From the NCBI GenBank assembly GCA_964645405.1, contig CAZYCA010000042.1, positions 124,001-188,000 on the forward strand: a stretch of 64,000 nucleotides of DNA, written 5' to 3'. The notes under the pieces were generated by a model, which was given only the letters and a program-made list of their open reading frames with translations, did not search any database and was not told where the DNA came from. This document shows, piece by piece, positions 1 through 8,094 of the stretch (positions are counted from its first letter, which is position 1; the number at the start of each line of letters is the position of its first letter). This stretch comes from JAMWDF01 sp964645405. Lineage in GTDB: Bacteria; Ratteibacteria; UBA8468; B48-G9; DSTR01. Both the position numbers and the translations under genes were made by a program.

Positions 1-1
1 G

Positions 2-358
2 ATCGGAACAGTCAAAGGTGATTTACACGACATAGGGAAAAATTTAGTGGTGATGATGTGGAAAGGAGCAGGGCTGCAGGTGGAAGACTTGGGTATAGAT
101 GTTCCCCCGGAAAAATTTGTTGAGGCTGCCCAATCAGGAGCCCAGGTTATTGGACTTTCCGCCCTTCTGACCACCACCATGGTAGCGATGAAGGATGTGA
201 TTGAATCCCTGAAGAACGCTGGATTAAGAGACAAAGTAAAAATTATCATTGGCGGCGCACCTGTAACTCAGAATTATGCGGATGAGATTGGTGCGGATGG
301 TTATGCACCAGACGCTGCCTCCGCGGTGGACAAGGTGAAGGAACTGCTGGCCCTTTAA
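2..358 (+). CDS. Corrinoid (cobalamin-binding) methyltransferase protein, 5'-truncated
   Basis: The reading frame is open from base 2, so only the C-terminal part (about 118 residues) is in the window; the GTG at 47 is internal. The visible part begins with the cobalamin-binding signature GDLHDIGKN, whose histidine is the lower axial cobalt ligand in the MtaC/MtbC/MetH B12-binding fold. It continues with the Rossmann-like elements IGLSALLTTTM and IIIGGAPVT and ends at a TAA. In this family the corrinoid protein carries a methyl group between a substrate-specific methyltransferase and an acceptor methyltransferase. The missing N-terminus should hold the four-helix cap domain. Three UroD-family proteins elsewhere in the window (5675, 51101, 53847) are candidate partners. 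The substrate is unknown. Confidence 0.87.
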   Translation: MGTVKGDLHDIGKNLVVMMWKGAGLQVEDLGIDVPPEKFVEAAQSGAQVIGLSALLTTTMVAMKDVIESLKNAGLRDKVKIIIGGAPVTQNYADEIGADGYAPDAASAVDKVKELLAL

Positions 359-364
359 TTTAAA

Positions 365-970
365 GTGCAAAAGTATCTATTGTGGCTTGCCACAGGATAC
401 CTGGTGGGAAGTATCCCCAGCGGGTATCTTCTGGTTAAAGTCTGGACCGGAAAGGATATCAGGCAGTTGGGCAGCGGCAATGTCGGAGCCACCAATGTCT
501 ACCGGGTAGTTGGTCTCATCCCTGGCACTATTGTCCTTGTTCTGGACATTGTCAAGGGATGGCTACCAGTGTGGCTGGCAGAGACTAAAACATCTTTCAG
601 TTCAGTGGCTTTAGTGGGTATAGGCCTGACCACAGTAATCGGACATACCTTCTCTTGCTGGTTGAAAGGACGCGGGGGAAAGGGTGTCGCCACCAGTTTC
701 GGTGTAATACTGGGGCTGTTCCCTGCTGCTGCGATAAGCTGCTTCTTATTCTGGCTGGTAGTTCTACTTCTCACAAGATATGTATCTCTGGCTTCTATGA
801 TTGCTGCTCTTTTTTTGCCTGTAACGGTGCAACTCTTCCAGCAGGACATGGTGCTCACCGCATTTGCAACAGCCGTCACGGTTGTTATTCTCTGGCGTCA
901 TAGAGAAAACATTAGAAGACTCCTTTCCCGCAGTGAACACATTTTTCTCTTTCCATGGGAACAAGAATAG
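365..970 (+). CDS. plsY: Acyl-phosphate:glycerol-3-phosphate acyltransferase PlsY
   Basis: This integral membrane enzyme transfers an acyl group from acyl-phosphate to sn-glycerol-3-phosphate, the first acylation step of bacterial phospholipid synthesis. The 201-residue length is normal for PlsY. The three conserved family motifs are visible: GSIPSGYL near residue 15, the glycine-rich LGSGNVGATNVYR segment (residues 36-48) and KGRGGKGVATSFG near residue 101. About five hydrophobic segments are spread along the protein. It starts at GTG 365, six bases after the corrinoid gene, and overlaps the start of gpsA by 16 nt, so glycerol-3-phosphate synthesis and acylation are translationally coupled. 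Confidence 0.96.
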   Translation: MQKYLLWLATGYLVGSIPSGYLLVKVWTGKDIRQLGSGNVGATNVYRVVGLIPGTIVLVLDIVKGWLPVWLAETKTSFSSVALVGIGLTTVIGHTFSCWLKGRGGKGVATSFGVILGLFPAAAISCFLFWLVVLLLTRYVSLASMIAALFLPVTVQLFQQDMVLTAFATAVTVVILWRHRENIRRLLSRSEHIFLFPWEQE

Positions 971-1944
971 GTGTTATTGGCGCAGGAGGCTGGGGTAGCT
1001 GTCTTTCTCTCCTTTTTTTGAAGAACAACCATGCAGTCACCATGTGGGAAGCTTTTCCCCAATATGCTGCTTTTCTGCAGCAACGCCGGGAAAATATTCA
1101 TTTCCTGCCGGGAGTCAAGCTGCCAGAGGAATTAAAAATCTCCTCTTCCCTTTCTGAGGTAGTAACTACCAGTGAACTACTGGTGATAGCTGTCCCGACT
1201 GAGTTTTTCCGCACGACATTAAACAGGATGAAAAATTTCTATCAAAAAGACCAATCTCTTCTCATCGCTACCAAAGGGCTGGAAAGACAAACCGGGTTAA
1301 CTATGTCTGAAGTTGTCCGGCAGGTCCTGGGTGAAATTCCACTGGCTGTCCTTTCCGGACCCTGTATTGCCCGGGAACTGGCTAAAGGATTTCCTTCTGC
1401 GGCCGTGGTAGCTTCGAGGAATTCAAAAGTAGCCAGCTACTTCCAGAAAGCCTTGAGCAGTGACATCTTACGGTTGTACAGTTGCTGTGACGTAAGGGGA
1501 GTGGAACTGGGAGGTGCTCTTAAAAACGTGATGGCTATTGGCGCTGGCGTGATTGATGGTCTGGGTCTGGGGGTTAACACAAAAGCAGCATATCTGACCC
1601 GCTGTCTGAAGGAAATGGTGGAGATTGGAGTTTTACTTGGCGGACAGGAGAAAACATTTTATGGCCTTTCCGGACTGGGAGATTTGTTGACCACATCTTT
1701 CAGTCCCTACAGTAGAAACCGCACTTTCGGTCAGACCATTGTCAGCTCTAACAAGGAAGAATTTTTTCGACACAGCAGGATGGTCGTGGAAGGTTATTTT
1801 ACAGTTGCCAGTTTATACCGGTTTGCTGTACGCCGGAAATTACCCGCCCCTATCACCAGAGCAGTTTACCGCATTGTCTATCTTAACAGTTCCCCTGGCA
1901 AGGAACTACAAAAACTGATGACCCGGAGACTAAAATCCGAATGA
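955..1944 (+). CDS. gpsA: Glycerol-3-phosphate dehydrogenase [NAD(P)+]
   Basis: Cytoplasmic enzyme reducing dihydroxyacetone phosphate to sn-glycerol-3-phosphate for phospholipids. The N-terminal NAD(P)-binding Rossmann motif GAGGWGS is at residues 10-16. The family signature ELGGALKNVMAIGAG lies near residues 184-198, and K190 is the expected catalytic lysine. GLSGLGDLLTT near residue 240 is also typical. The 329-residue length matches the family. The start codon ATG 955 lies inside the end of plsY. Its presence fixes the normal bacterial G3P backbone and makes the separate G1P dehydrogenase at 6718 noteworthy. Confidence 0.97.
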   Translation: MGTRIGVIGAGGWGSCLSLLFLKNNHAVTMWEAFPQYAAFLQQRRENIHFLPGVKLPEELKISSSLSEVVTTSELLVIAVPTEFFRTTLNRMKNFYQKDQSLLIATKGLERQTGLTMSEVVRQVLGEIPLAVLSGPCIARELAKGFPSAAVVASRNSKVASYFQKALSSDILRLYSCCDVRGVELGGALKNVMAIGAGVIDGLGLGVNTKAAYLTRCLKEMVEIGVLLGGQEKTFYGLSGLGDLLTTSFSPYSRNRTFGQTIVSSNKEEFFRHSRMVVEGYFTVASLYRFAVRRKLPAPITRAVYRIVYLNSSPGKELQKLMTRRLKSE

Positions 1945-2264
1945 AGGAACCAGAAGGAAAATTTTACACTATTGGAGAAATCAGCACGCTAACAGAAGTA
2001 CCGGCTCATATACTCAGGTACTGGGAAAAGGAGTTCAGTTTCCTCAGACCTTTGCGGGACCATCGCGGTCACAGATTGTATACTACCAGAGATGTTGCTA
2101 AAATTAACCAGATTAAGGAACTGGTTTATCAGGAAGGCTACCGGTTACGCGGGGTAAAAAGAAGATTAAGACAGCAGTATCCTAAAAAACAGGTTCAATC
2201 AATAGTCGGCTTCCTGCGTCAGATTTTAAAAGAACTAAAGGAGATGGAAAAATGCTCATCATAG
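1941..2264 (+). CDS. MerR-family transcriptional regulator (short)
   Basis: A 107-residue protein consisting almost only of a MerR-type winged helix-turn-helix. The pattern YTIGEISTLTEVPAHILRYW gives the first helix-turn-helix, and the HRGHRLYTTRDV wing follows, as in MerR/HspR-type regulators. No cysteine-based metal site or effector domain follows; the C-terminus is a short basic helical tail, so the signal it senses cannot be inferred. It overlaps the gpsA stop codon (ATGA at 1941) and its own end overlaps purN by 13 nt, so it is part of the housekeeping operon. Short MerR proteins of this type are common in Omnitrophota- and Thermodesulfobacteria-like genomes next to central metabolic genes. 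Confidence 0.85.
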   Translation: MKEPEGKFYTIGEISTLTEVPAHILRYWEKEFSFLRPLRDHRGHRLYTTRDVAKINQIKELVYQEGYRLRGVKRRLRQQYPKKQVQSIVGFLRQILKELKEMEKCSS

Positions 2265-2842
2265 GTGTTCTGGCTTCAGGTGAAGGAACCAATCTGCAGG
2301 CTCTTATTGATGCCATCAAGGAGCAGAACCTGCCAGCAAAAATCGGTGTCGTCATCAGCGACAACAGACAAGCCCATGCCCTGAAACGGGCGGAAAAGGA
2401 AGGAATTCCTTCCTTTTATCTCCCGCCTGGTCCCAAAAAAACATATCTGGTGCCGGAAGTGGAAAAAGAGTATGTCGCCTGCCTTAGAAAACACAATGTG
2501 CAGCTGGTCTGTCTGGCAGGTTTTATGCGCGTCATCAAAAAAACCTTTCTTCAGGCTTTTCCCGGCCGCATTATCAACATTCACCCTTCCCTGCTGCCTG
2601 CCTTCCCGGGTCTTTATGCCTGGAAACAGGCGTTAGACTACGGAGTTAAATTCACCGGTTGCACGGTGCATTTCGTCAATGAGAAGGTTGATGCTGGCAG
2701 GATTATCCTGCAGGCAGTGGTGCCTGTTTTACCGGATGACACTCCTGAAACATTACATCGCCGCATTCAGGAAAAGGAACATCTTCTTTACCCCCTGGCG
2801 GTAAAACTAATTACTCTCGGTCAGGTCAACCTGGTGGAATAA
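2252..2842 (+). CDS. purN: Phosphoribosylglycinamide formyltransferase PurN
   Basis: Transfers the formyl group of 10-formyl-tetrahydrofolate to GAR in de novo purine synthesis (cytoplasm). The N-terminal phosphate-binding segment ASGEGTNLQALIDAI and the catalytic region INIHPSLLPAFPG are present, and the downstream CTVHFVNEKVDAGRII segment carries the conserved aspartate. Length (196 residues) is close to the usual 190-215. The ATG at 2252 is preceded by AAGGAGATGG, a good ribosome binding site inside the regulator gene, which supports this start. Confidence 0.97.
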   Translation: MLIIGVLASGEGTNLQALIDAIKEQNLPAKIGVVISDNRQAHALKRAEKEGIPSFYLPPGPKKTYLVPEVEKEYVACLRKHNVQLVCLAGFMRVIKKTFLQAFPGRIINIHPSLLPAFPGLYAWKQALDYGVKFTGCTVHFVNEKVDAGRIILQAVVPVLPDDTPETLHRRIQEKEHLLYPLAVKLITLGQVNLVE

Positions 2843-2849
2843 TAAATAT

Positions 2850-3326
2850 ATGAAAGCAAACATAATCTTTCGCAAAGCATTAATCAGAGATGTTGCCGGT
2901 ATCAGACGGATGGTCAATGAGTTTGCCAGCAACGGAAAGATGTTGCCTCTGTCCTTCAACCAGATATATGAGCACCTGAGAGACTTCTGGGTGATAGAAA
3001 AAAATGGACGCATTATTGGCTGTGTAGCCTTGAAAGTTATCTGGAAAGACCTTGGGGAAGTTCGTTCTCTGGCTATCAATCAAAGATACCAGAAGAAAGG
3101 TTATGGACGTATCCTGATGGCTAATGTGGAAAAGGAAGCAAGAACCCTTGGACTGAAGAAGATTTTTGCCCTGACCTATGTACCACAGTTTTTTGAAAAG
3201 ATGGGTTTCCAGCGAATCCCCAAGGGTAAACTTCCACATAAAATATGGCTGGATTGCATCAACTGTCCTAAATTTCCACGCTGTGACGAAATCGCTGTGC
3301 TTAAAACAATAAACAAAAATGGCTAA
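2850..3326 (+). CDS. GNAT N-acetyltransferase, short ArgA-like (N-acetylglutamate synthase type)
   Basis: A 158-residue GNAT-fold acetyltransferase. The acetyl-CoA binding motif appears as RYQKKGYGRILM (residues 72-83), preceded by the beta-4 strand VRSLAIN. The closing region FFEKMGFQRIPKGKLPHKIWLDC and the C-terminal cysteine-containing tail CINCPKFPRCDE are characteristic of the short stand-alone ArgA-type N-acetylglutamate synthases found in many anaerobes. The link to arginine synthesis is supported by argG two genes downstream. The acceptor amino acid cannot be proved from sequence. The four-cysteine tail could bind a metal, but this is inference. Confidence 0.84.
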   Translation: MKANIIFRKALIRDVAGIRRMVNEFASNGKMLPLSFNQIYEHLRDFWVIEKNGRIIGCVALKVIWKDLGEVRSLAINQRYQKKGYGRILMANVEKEARTLGLKKIFALTYVPQFFEKMGFQRIPKGKLPHKIWLDCINCPKFPRCDEIAVLKTINKNG

Positions 3327-4467
3327 ATATAGTCTTCTGGTCCTGTTATTTTTTCCTCTTTTTTTGATGGAGTTAGAAGCACGTGTTTTTGTAGGAGAAA
3401 ACTTTTCTGTATTGCCCGAGCAGGAAATTGCAGAAGAAGTAGTTCTTTTGACCGAGACTGCTGACATTCAGGGAAAACTTCTCAAGGAGTTACTGGTAGC
3501 CACGAAGGAATTGAATCTGAAAGGCAAAGTTGCCAAGGATGTGGTAGCCGCAACATTATCTGCAGATTTCCAGGGAGAGTGCACCAGTGACATTTATCTT
3601 TTCTCCCAAAACTGCCACCTTACCGGAAAGATAGGAGGAGATGCTACCATTGTCAGCAGCCAGACGCGAGCGGAAAAAGTGACCATAGAAAGAAATCTAC
3701 GACTGGTAGGAAACGATATCTTCTGGAATGGCGGAAATGTTAAAGGGAAAGCTTTTCTCTGGGCAGGCAAAGTTATTCTTGGCGGAAACTTCAATGATGT
3801 TGATGTTTACTGCCAAAGCCTCCATTTTCTACCAAAAACAGTTATCCAAGGAAACCTCACCTATTATACCCGGCAAGGTCTGCTGCTTCCTCCGGATTTG
3901 ATTGTTAAAGGGAAGGTTATCTACCAGGTCCCAGCATTAGAACAATGGAAGGCACGCCTTTATCGCACTCCTTTAAAACAGCTTCTCTGGCTGGGGAAAA
4001 AAGGATTTGACTTTTTTGGTCTGCTGATACCTTTTCTGCTTTCTGTCTGGCTGACACCCAACATCCTCTCGCAAACAACCTATCTGGTAGGAGAAAAACC
4101 CTGGCGTTGTCTGATAGCAGGATTTCTTACCACTGCTTGTATCTGCTTGATTTTGGTTCTTTCTCTGATTACCATCATTGCTGCTCCTTTTGCTCTGTTA
4201 GGTACCTCTTTTTTCTTACCTGTTATTTATCTTTCCCGGGGCTTCCCCTTTTTCTATCTCGCCAGAAAAATAATGGTCCGTCTTAAAGATAATCGGTTCA
4301 CCTGGGCAATCACTGTTTTTTCTGGTATAACTCTTTTTGCCCTATTTACCCGGATACCACGCATCGGACCGGTAGTTAACCTTGTCTGTCTGTTTCTGGG
4401 TTTCGGCAGTGTTGTCACTGGACGATGGCAGTTATTCCGACGTCTACGTCAGGAAGGTTTTGTCTGA
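3319..4467 (+). CDS. Bactofilin-like (polymer-forming) domain membrane protein
   Basis: A 382-residue protein with an N-terminal hydrophobic export segment (residues 4-20). Residues 30-205 are a stretch of short beta repeats (pattern roughly D-x-x-G-K/ x-x-G-x-V) reminiscent of the right-handed beta helix of bactofilins. The C-terminal third has about four to five membrane segments between residues 228 and 370, including SVWLTPNIL and long runs such as ICLILVLSLITIIAAPFALL. This repeat-plus-membrane architecture occurs in uncharacterised 'polymer-forming cytoskeletal' membrane proteins. The start overlaps the acetyltransferase gene by 8 nt. No enzymatic motif was seen. A role in envelope organisation is a guess from architecture. 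Confidence 0.62.
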   Translation: MAKYSLLVLLFFPLFLMELEARVFVGENFSVLPEQEIAEEVVLLTETADIQGKLLKELLVATKELNLKGKVAKDVVAATLSADFQGECTSDIYLFSQNCHLTGKIGGDATIVSSQTRAEKVTIERNLRLVGNDIFWNGGNVKGKAFLWAGKVILGGNFNDVDVYCQSLHFLPKTVIQGNLTYYTRQGLLLPPDLIVKGKVIYQVPALEQWKARLYRTPLKQLLWLGKKGFDFFGLLIPFLLSVWLTPNILSQTTYLVGEKPWRCLIAGFLTTACICLILVLSLITIIAAPFALLGTSFFLPVIYLSRGFPFFYLARKIMVRLKDNRFTWAITVFSGITLFALFTRIPRIGPVVNLVCLFLGFGSVVTGRWQLFRRLRQEGFV

Positions 4468-4496
4468 CATAGCTTTTTCCTAACAAAGGAGAAGAG

Positions 4497-5696
4497 ATGA
4501 AGGTTGTTCTGGCTTATTCAGGCGGTCTGGATACTTCTGTTATTATCCACTGGTTGAAGGAAAAATTTAAGGCTGAGGTTATTGCTTATACCACCAACAT
4601 TGGTCAGCCTGATAATCCGGAAAAATTGCGGCAGAAAGCACTGGCTACCGGTGCCAGCGCTTTCTACTGCGAAGATTTGCGGGACAGATTTGTCAATGAA
4701 TTTATTCTGCCCTGTCTGCAGGCAGATGCACTCTACCAGGAAAAATATCCCCTGGCTACTTCCCTTTCCAGGCCCTTAATAGCCAGCGGCCAGGTAGCCA
4801 TTGCCAGGAAAGAAAAGGCAGATGCTTTAGCTCATGGCTGCACAGGAAAGGGTAACGACCAGGTAAGATTTGAACTCGCTTTTCGTTTTCTCGCACCGGA
4901 TTTGAAGGTAATAGCACCTGTCCGGGAATGGGAATTCCGCAGCAGGGAAGAAGAAATGGAATACGCCAGACGCCACCGGATTCCTGTTCCCACCACGAAA
5001 AAGAAACCCTACTCTATTGACTGGAACCTGTGGGGAATTTCTATTGAGTGCGGCGTTCTGGAAGACCCATGGAATCAGCCTCCGGAAGATGTCTTTCAGA
5101 TAACCAGTGCCCCGGAAAAAGCCCCGGCAGAAGGGGAATATGTTTTAATCGGTTTTGAAAAAGGAGTACCGGTATCTTTAAATAAACGCCTCCTTTCCCC
5201 CAGAGAAATCATTGAAAGATTGACAGAGATTGGTGGACGTCATGGCATTGGAAGAATAGATTTAATAGAGGACCGTCTGGTGGGTATCAAGTCCAGAGAA
5301 ATCTATGAAGCTCCTGCTGCCACCATCTTGCACCTTGCTCATAAAGAACTGGAAAGACTGGTTATGACCAGAGAACTTTTTAACTTTAAGTTGTCTCTGG
5401 CACCCTGGTATGCTCAGCTGGTTTACTACGGCCAGTGGTTTTCAGACTTCCGACAGTGTCTGGATGGTTTTATCAAAGAAAGTCAGAAATATGTCACCGG
5501 CCAGGTCAGACTTAAACTGGTTCGGGGAAATGTTTATCTTGCTGGCCGGCGTTCACCATTTTCAGTTTACAGCGAAAGTCTGGCTACTTACAGCCAGGGT
5601 GATATTTTTGACCATACTGCTGCCAGAGGTTTCATTCAAATTTACGGACTACCAGCCCTTTTGGAGGGAGAAAGATGGAGAAAACACCAGAAGTAG
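4497..5696 (+). CDS. argG: Argininosuccinate synthase
   Basis: Condenses citrulline and aspartate with ATP to argininosuccinate. The ATP-pyrophosphatase loop AYSGGLDTSV is at residues 6-15, and the family signatures GCTGKGNDQVRFE near residue 118 and KPYSIDWNLWG near residue 170 are intact. Length 399 residues is standard. A clear Shine-Dalgarno (AAAGGAGAAGAG) precedes ATG 4497. The last 22 nt overlap the start of the following UroD-family gene, so the two are probably translationally coupled, although no metabolic link is obvious. Confidence 0.98.
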   Translation: MKVVLAYSGGLDTSVIIHWLKEKFKAEVIAYTTNIGQPDNPEKLRQKALATGASAFYCEDLRDRFVNEFILPCLQADALYQEKYPLATSLSRPLIASGQVAIARKEKADALAHGCTGKGNDQVRFELAFRFLAPDLKVIAPVREWEFRSREEEMEYARRHRIPVPTTKKKPYSIDWNLWGISIECGVLEDPWNQPPEDVFQITSAPEKAPAEGEYVLIGFEKGVPVSLNKRLLSPREIIERLTEIGGRHGIGRIDLIEDRLVGIKSREIYEAPAATILHLAHKELERLVMTRELFNFKLSLAPWYAQLVYYGQWFSDFRQCLDGFIKESQKYVTGQVRLKLVRGNVYLAGRRSPFSVYSESLATYSQGDIFDHTAARGFIQIYGLPALLEGERWRKHQK

Positions 5697-6733
5697 CAAA
5701 TTTTTTCAAAGCGATAAACTTCAACAAACCAGAGTGGATTCCAGGTTTTGTGTCCCTATTGCCAGCAACCTGGCTAAAATACGGCAAACTTCTGGAGAGG
5801 ATAGTTCTGGCACACCCTCGTTTATTTCCGCATTATCACCAGGGGGATTATCTCCGGATGAAAATTCCACGTAACTATCAAAAGGGACGCTGGGTAGATG
5901 TCTGGGGTGTTACCTGGGAAGGACTGCAGGAAGGACTGGCTAATGCTCCAGTAGAATCTCTGGCTCCGTTGCAGGACTGGTCAAAACTTGATTCCTACCA
6001 GATTCCTGACCCCCTGCAGTTTGACTGGACAGGAGAAAGAATTAACTGGGCTGAAAGGGAAAAACAGCTCCAGCAGGCAAAATCACAGGGTAAGATTGCA
6101 GCTGGAGGACTTCCTCATGGTGCTATGTATATGCGTCTCTACTATCTACGGGGTTTTACCAACCTTATGCTTGACGTTGCCGACAACCAGACCCAGCTTC
6201 AAAAGTTGATTTCCCTGGTGTGTGAGTACAACCGCAAACTGGTGGACAAATGGCTATCTCTGGGAGTGGAAATGATGTTTTTTGGAGATGACCTTGGACT
6301 GCAGAAATCTCTTCCGCTAAGTCCGGAAAACTGGCGCCGGTATCTCAAGCCTGCTTTCTTTCAACTTTTTCAGCCCTGCCGACAACAGGGTGTTCTGGTA
6401 GGCTTACATACTGACGGCTATATCCTCGATATTATCCCGGACCTGGTGGAGTGCGGAGTCTGCCTCCTCAATCCACAATACCGGCCTAACACACTGGAGG
6501 GAATAAAACGTTACTGCCAGGGTGTGGTAGCGGTGAATCTGGACCTGGACAGGCAGCTTTTCCCCTTTGCTTCTCCTCAGGAAATCCGCCAGCATGTTCA
6601 CCATGCCTTCAAAAGTCTCTACCTGCCAGAAGGAGGCCTGATGTTAACTGCCGAGTGTGCCCCGGATGTACCACTGGCTAATATTGCTGCCATCTGTGAC
6701 GCCCTGGAGGAATTAGGATGCCGGGCAGTATAA
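5675..6733 (+). CDS. UroD-family (uroporphyrinogen decarboxylase/MtaA-like) protein
   Basis: A 352-residue member of the URO-D superfamily, which holds true heme-pathway decarboxylases and corrinoid/CoM methyltransferases. Family features include the FFGDDLGLQKSLPLSPENW segment near residue 205 and GLHTDGYILDIIPDLVECG near residue 245. Where zinc-dependent MtaA-type enzymes have H-x-C, this protein has H-T-D, and a cysteine appears late (AECAPD). The zinc site is therefore altered or uses different ligands. The absence of neighbouring heme genes and the divergent sequence argue against HemE. GGAGGGAGAAAG before ATG 5675 supports this start inside argG. Substrate unknown; possibly a partner of the corrinoid protein at the window start. 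Confidence 0.85.
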   Translation: MEKTPEVANFFKAINFNKPEWIPGFVSLLPATWLKYGKLLERIVLAHPRLFPHYHQGDYLRMKIPRNYQKGRWVDVWGVTWEGLQEGLANAPVESLAPLQDWSKLDSYQIPDPLQFDWTGERINWAEREKQLQQAKSQGKIAAGGLPHGAMYMRLYYLRGFTNLMLDVADNQTQLQKLISLVCEYNRKLVDKWLSLGVEMMFFGDDLGLQKSLPLSPENWRRYLKPAFFQLFQPCRQQGVLVGLHTDGYILDIIPDLVECGVCLLNPQYRPNTLEGIKRYCQGVVAVNLDLDRQLFPFASPQEIRQHVHHAFKSLYLPEGGLMLTAECAPDVPLANIAAICDALEELGCRAV

Positions 6734-8094
6734 AAAAACAACTGGACTGGCCAGAGAAAATCATGCATTACCTGGGGAGATCTTTTCTCTGCCCCTGTTG
6801 CGGAAGAAAACACACTCTAAAAATTAAAAAAATTGTCCACTCCGAGGATGCTCTAAACGAAATCTCTGCTTTTATTATCAGGTTCTGCGGGAAGGGAAAA
6901 AAGATTTTGCTTCTGGCTGATGAAAATACTTACCGTGTAGCAGGTGCCAGGCTGGAAAAAACCTTGCCCCTGTTCTTTCCCCTTTCCACTCTTATACTTA
7001 AACCCGAAGGAGAAAAATACCTTACTGCCAGGGAAGAATATCTGCCCGCGATTTTGAAAAGGGCTGAAGGTCACAGCCTGCTGGTAACAGTTGGTTCCGG
7101 AACAATTACCGACCTTGGTAAATATGCCGGGCATCTACTGAAAATACCCGTATTAAGCGTTCCTACAGCTGCCTCAATGAACGCCTATACTTCAGGGGTG
7201 GTAGCCCTGATTCGGAATAACCTGAAAGTGGCTTTTCCGGTGAGACCGGTTCTGGCAGTGTTTATAGATTCCTGTATTGTCAGAAATACTCCTTTACCCT
7301 TAATCCAGGCAGGTTTTGCTGATAGCCTGGCAAGAAGCAGCGCCCAGGCTGACTGGCAAATGGACTGTTTATTTTCCAGACAGCCTTATTGTGGACTTGC
7401 GGAAATTCTGGTGAAAAAAGTAGAAGAAAAATATCTCAGGTGCGGCAAGGCTCTGGTAAACCGGGACCCTTCCACCCTGGATCTGGTAATGCAGAGTTTA
7501 ACCCTGGGTGGTCTTTCCATGCTTGTTGTCGGAAATTCTGCTCCGGCCTCAGGAGCAGAGCACCTGGTTTCTCACTTCTGGGATATGTACAGCCATCTCA
7601 GAAATAAAGAAGTTTTTGCTTACCATGGTCTTCAGGTAGGACTGGGAATTATTCTGACCAGCTGTATCTATCACCGGTTAGCCGGGCTTTCCACCAGAGA
7701 AGTCAGTGTGAGACTTAAAAGTTTTTCACCCGCAAATGAGGAAAAATTAAAAGAGGTGTTTTCCCTTTTCCCTTCCGCTCAGGAAAGTATCAGGCAACAA
7801 TGGGAACAGAAACAGAAAGTTCTTTCTGTTTGCCGTTCGGCCTTACATGAGTTCTGGCCAGAGATAAAAAACAGAATCTGTCATACTGTGCACCCACCCG
7901 AGGAAATAAAAAGTGCTTTATCAGCAGCGGGTTGCCCTGTAGTACCTGAACAGATTGGCATTCCCTACCAGCTGGGGATTCAGGCAGTGAGACTTTCCCG
8001 ATACCTGCGCAGCAGGGTAACCGTGCTGGATGTGGCTGCAGAGTTAGGACTCCTGGAAGAACTGCAGCAGCAAGGTTTCTGGAACCGGAAATGA
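6718..8094 (+). CDS. sn-glycerol-1-phosphate dehydrogenase (AraM/EgsA type)
   Basis: A 458-residue iron-containing-alcohol-dehydrogenase-fold protein matching bacterial AraM and archaeal EgsA, which reduce dihydroxyacetone phosphate to sn-glycerol-1-phosphate. An N-terminal CPCCGRKH motif, seen in many bacterial G1P dehydrogenases, precedes the NAD-binding core (VGSGTITDLGKYAG near residue 123 and PTAASMNAYTSG near 151). Candidate metal ligands are D in GFADSLAR, H in GAEHLVSH and H in FAYHGLQVG. The C-terminal roughly 100 residues extend beyond the minimal archaeal enzyme. It overlaps the UroD-family gene by 16 nt and thiL by 4 nt. What the product is used for here is unknown. Confidence 0.86.
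   Translation: MPGSIKKQLDWPEKIMHYLGRSFLCPCCGRKHTLKIKKIVHSEDALNEISAFIIRFCGKGKKILLLADENTYRVAGARLEKTLPLFFPLSTLILKPEGEKYLTAREEYLPAILKRAEGHSLLVTVGSGTITDLGKYAGHLLKIPVLSVPTAASMNAYTSGVVALIRNNLKVAFPVRPVLAVFIDSCIVRNTPLPLIQAGFADSLARSSAQADWQMDCLFSRQPYCGLAEILVKKVEEKYLRCGKALVNRDPSTLDLVMQSLTLGGLSMLVVGNSAPASGAEHLVSHFWDMYSHLRNKEVFAYHGLQVGLGIILTSCIYHRLAGLSTREVSVRLKSFSPANEEKLKEVFSLFPSAQESIRQQWEQKQKVLSVCRSALHEFWPEIKNRICHTVHPPEEIKSALSAAGCPVVPEQIGIPYQLGIQAVRLSRYLRSRVTVLDVAAELGLLEELQQQGFWNRK

Noticed and set aside
2880..3467. A 195-codon open frame on the minus strand opposite the acetyltransferase and the bactofilin-like gene
   Set aside because: It has no recognisable motif, no ribosome binding site, and lies fully opposite two well-supported coding genes; it is a frame shadow.
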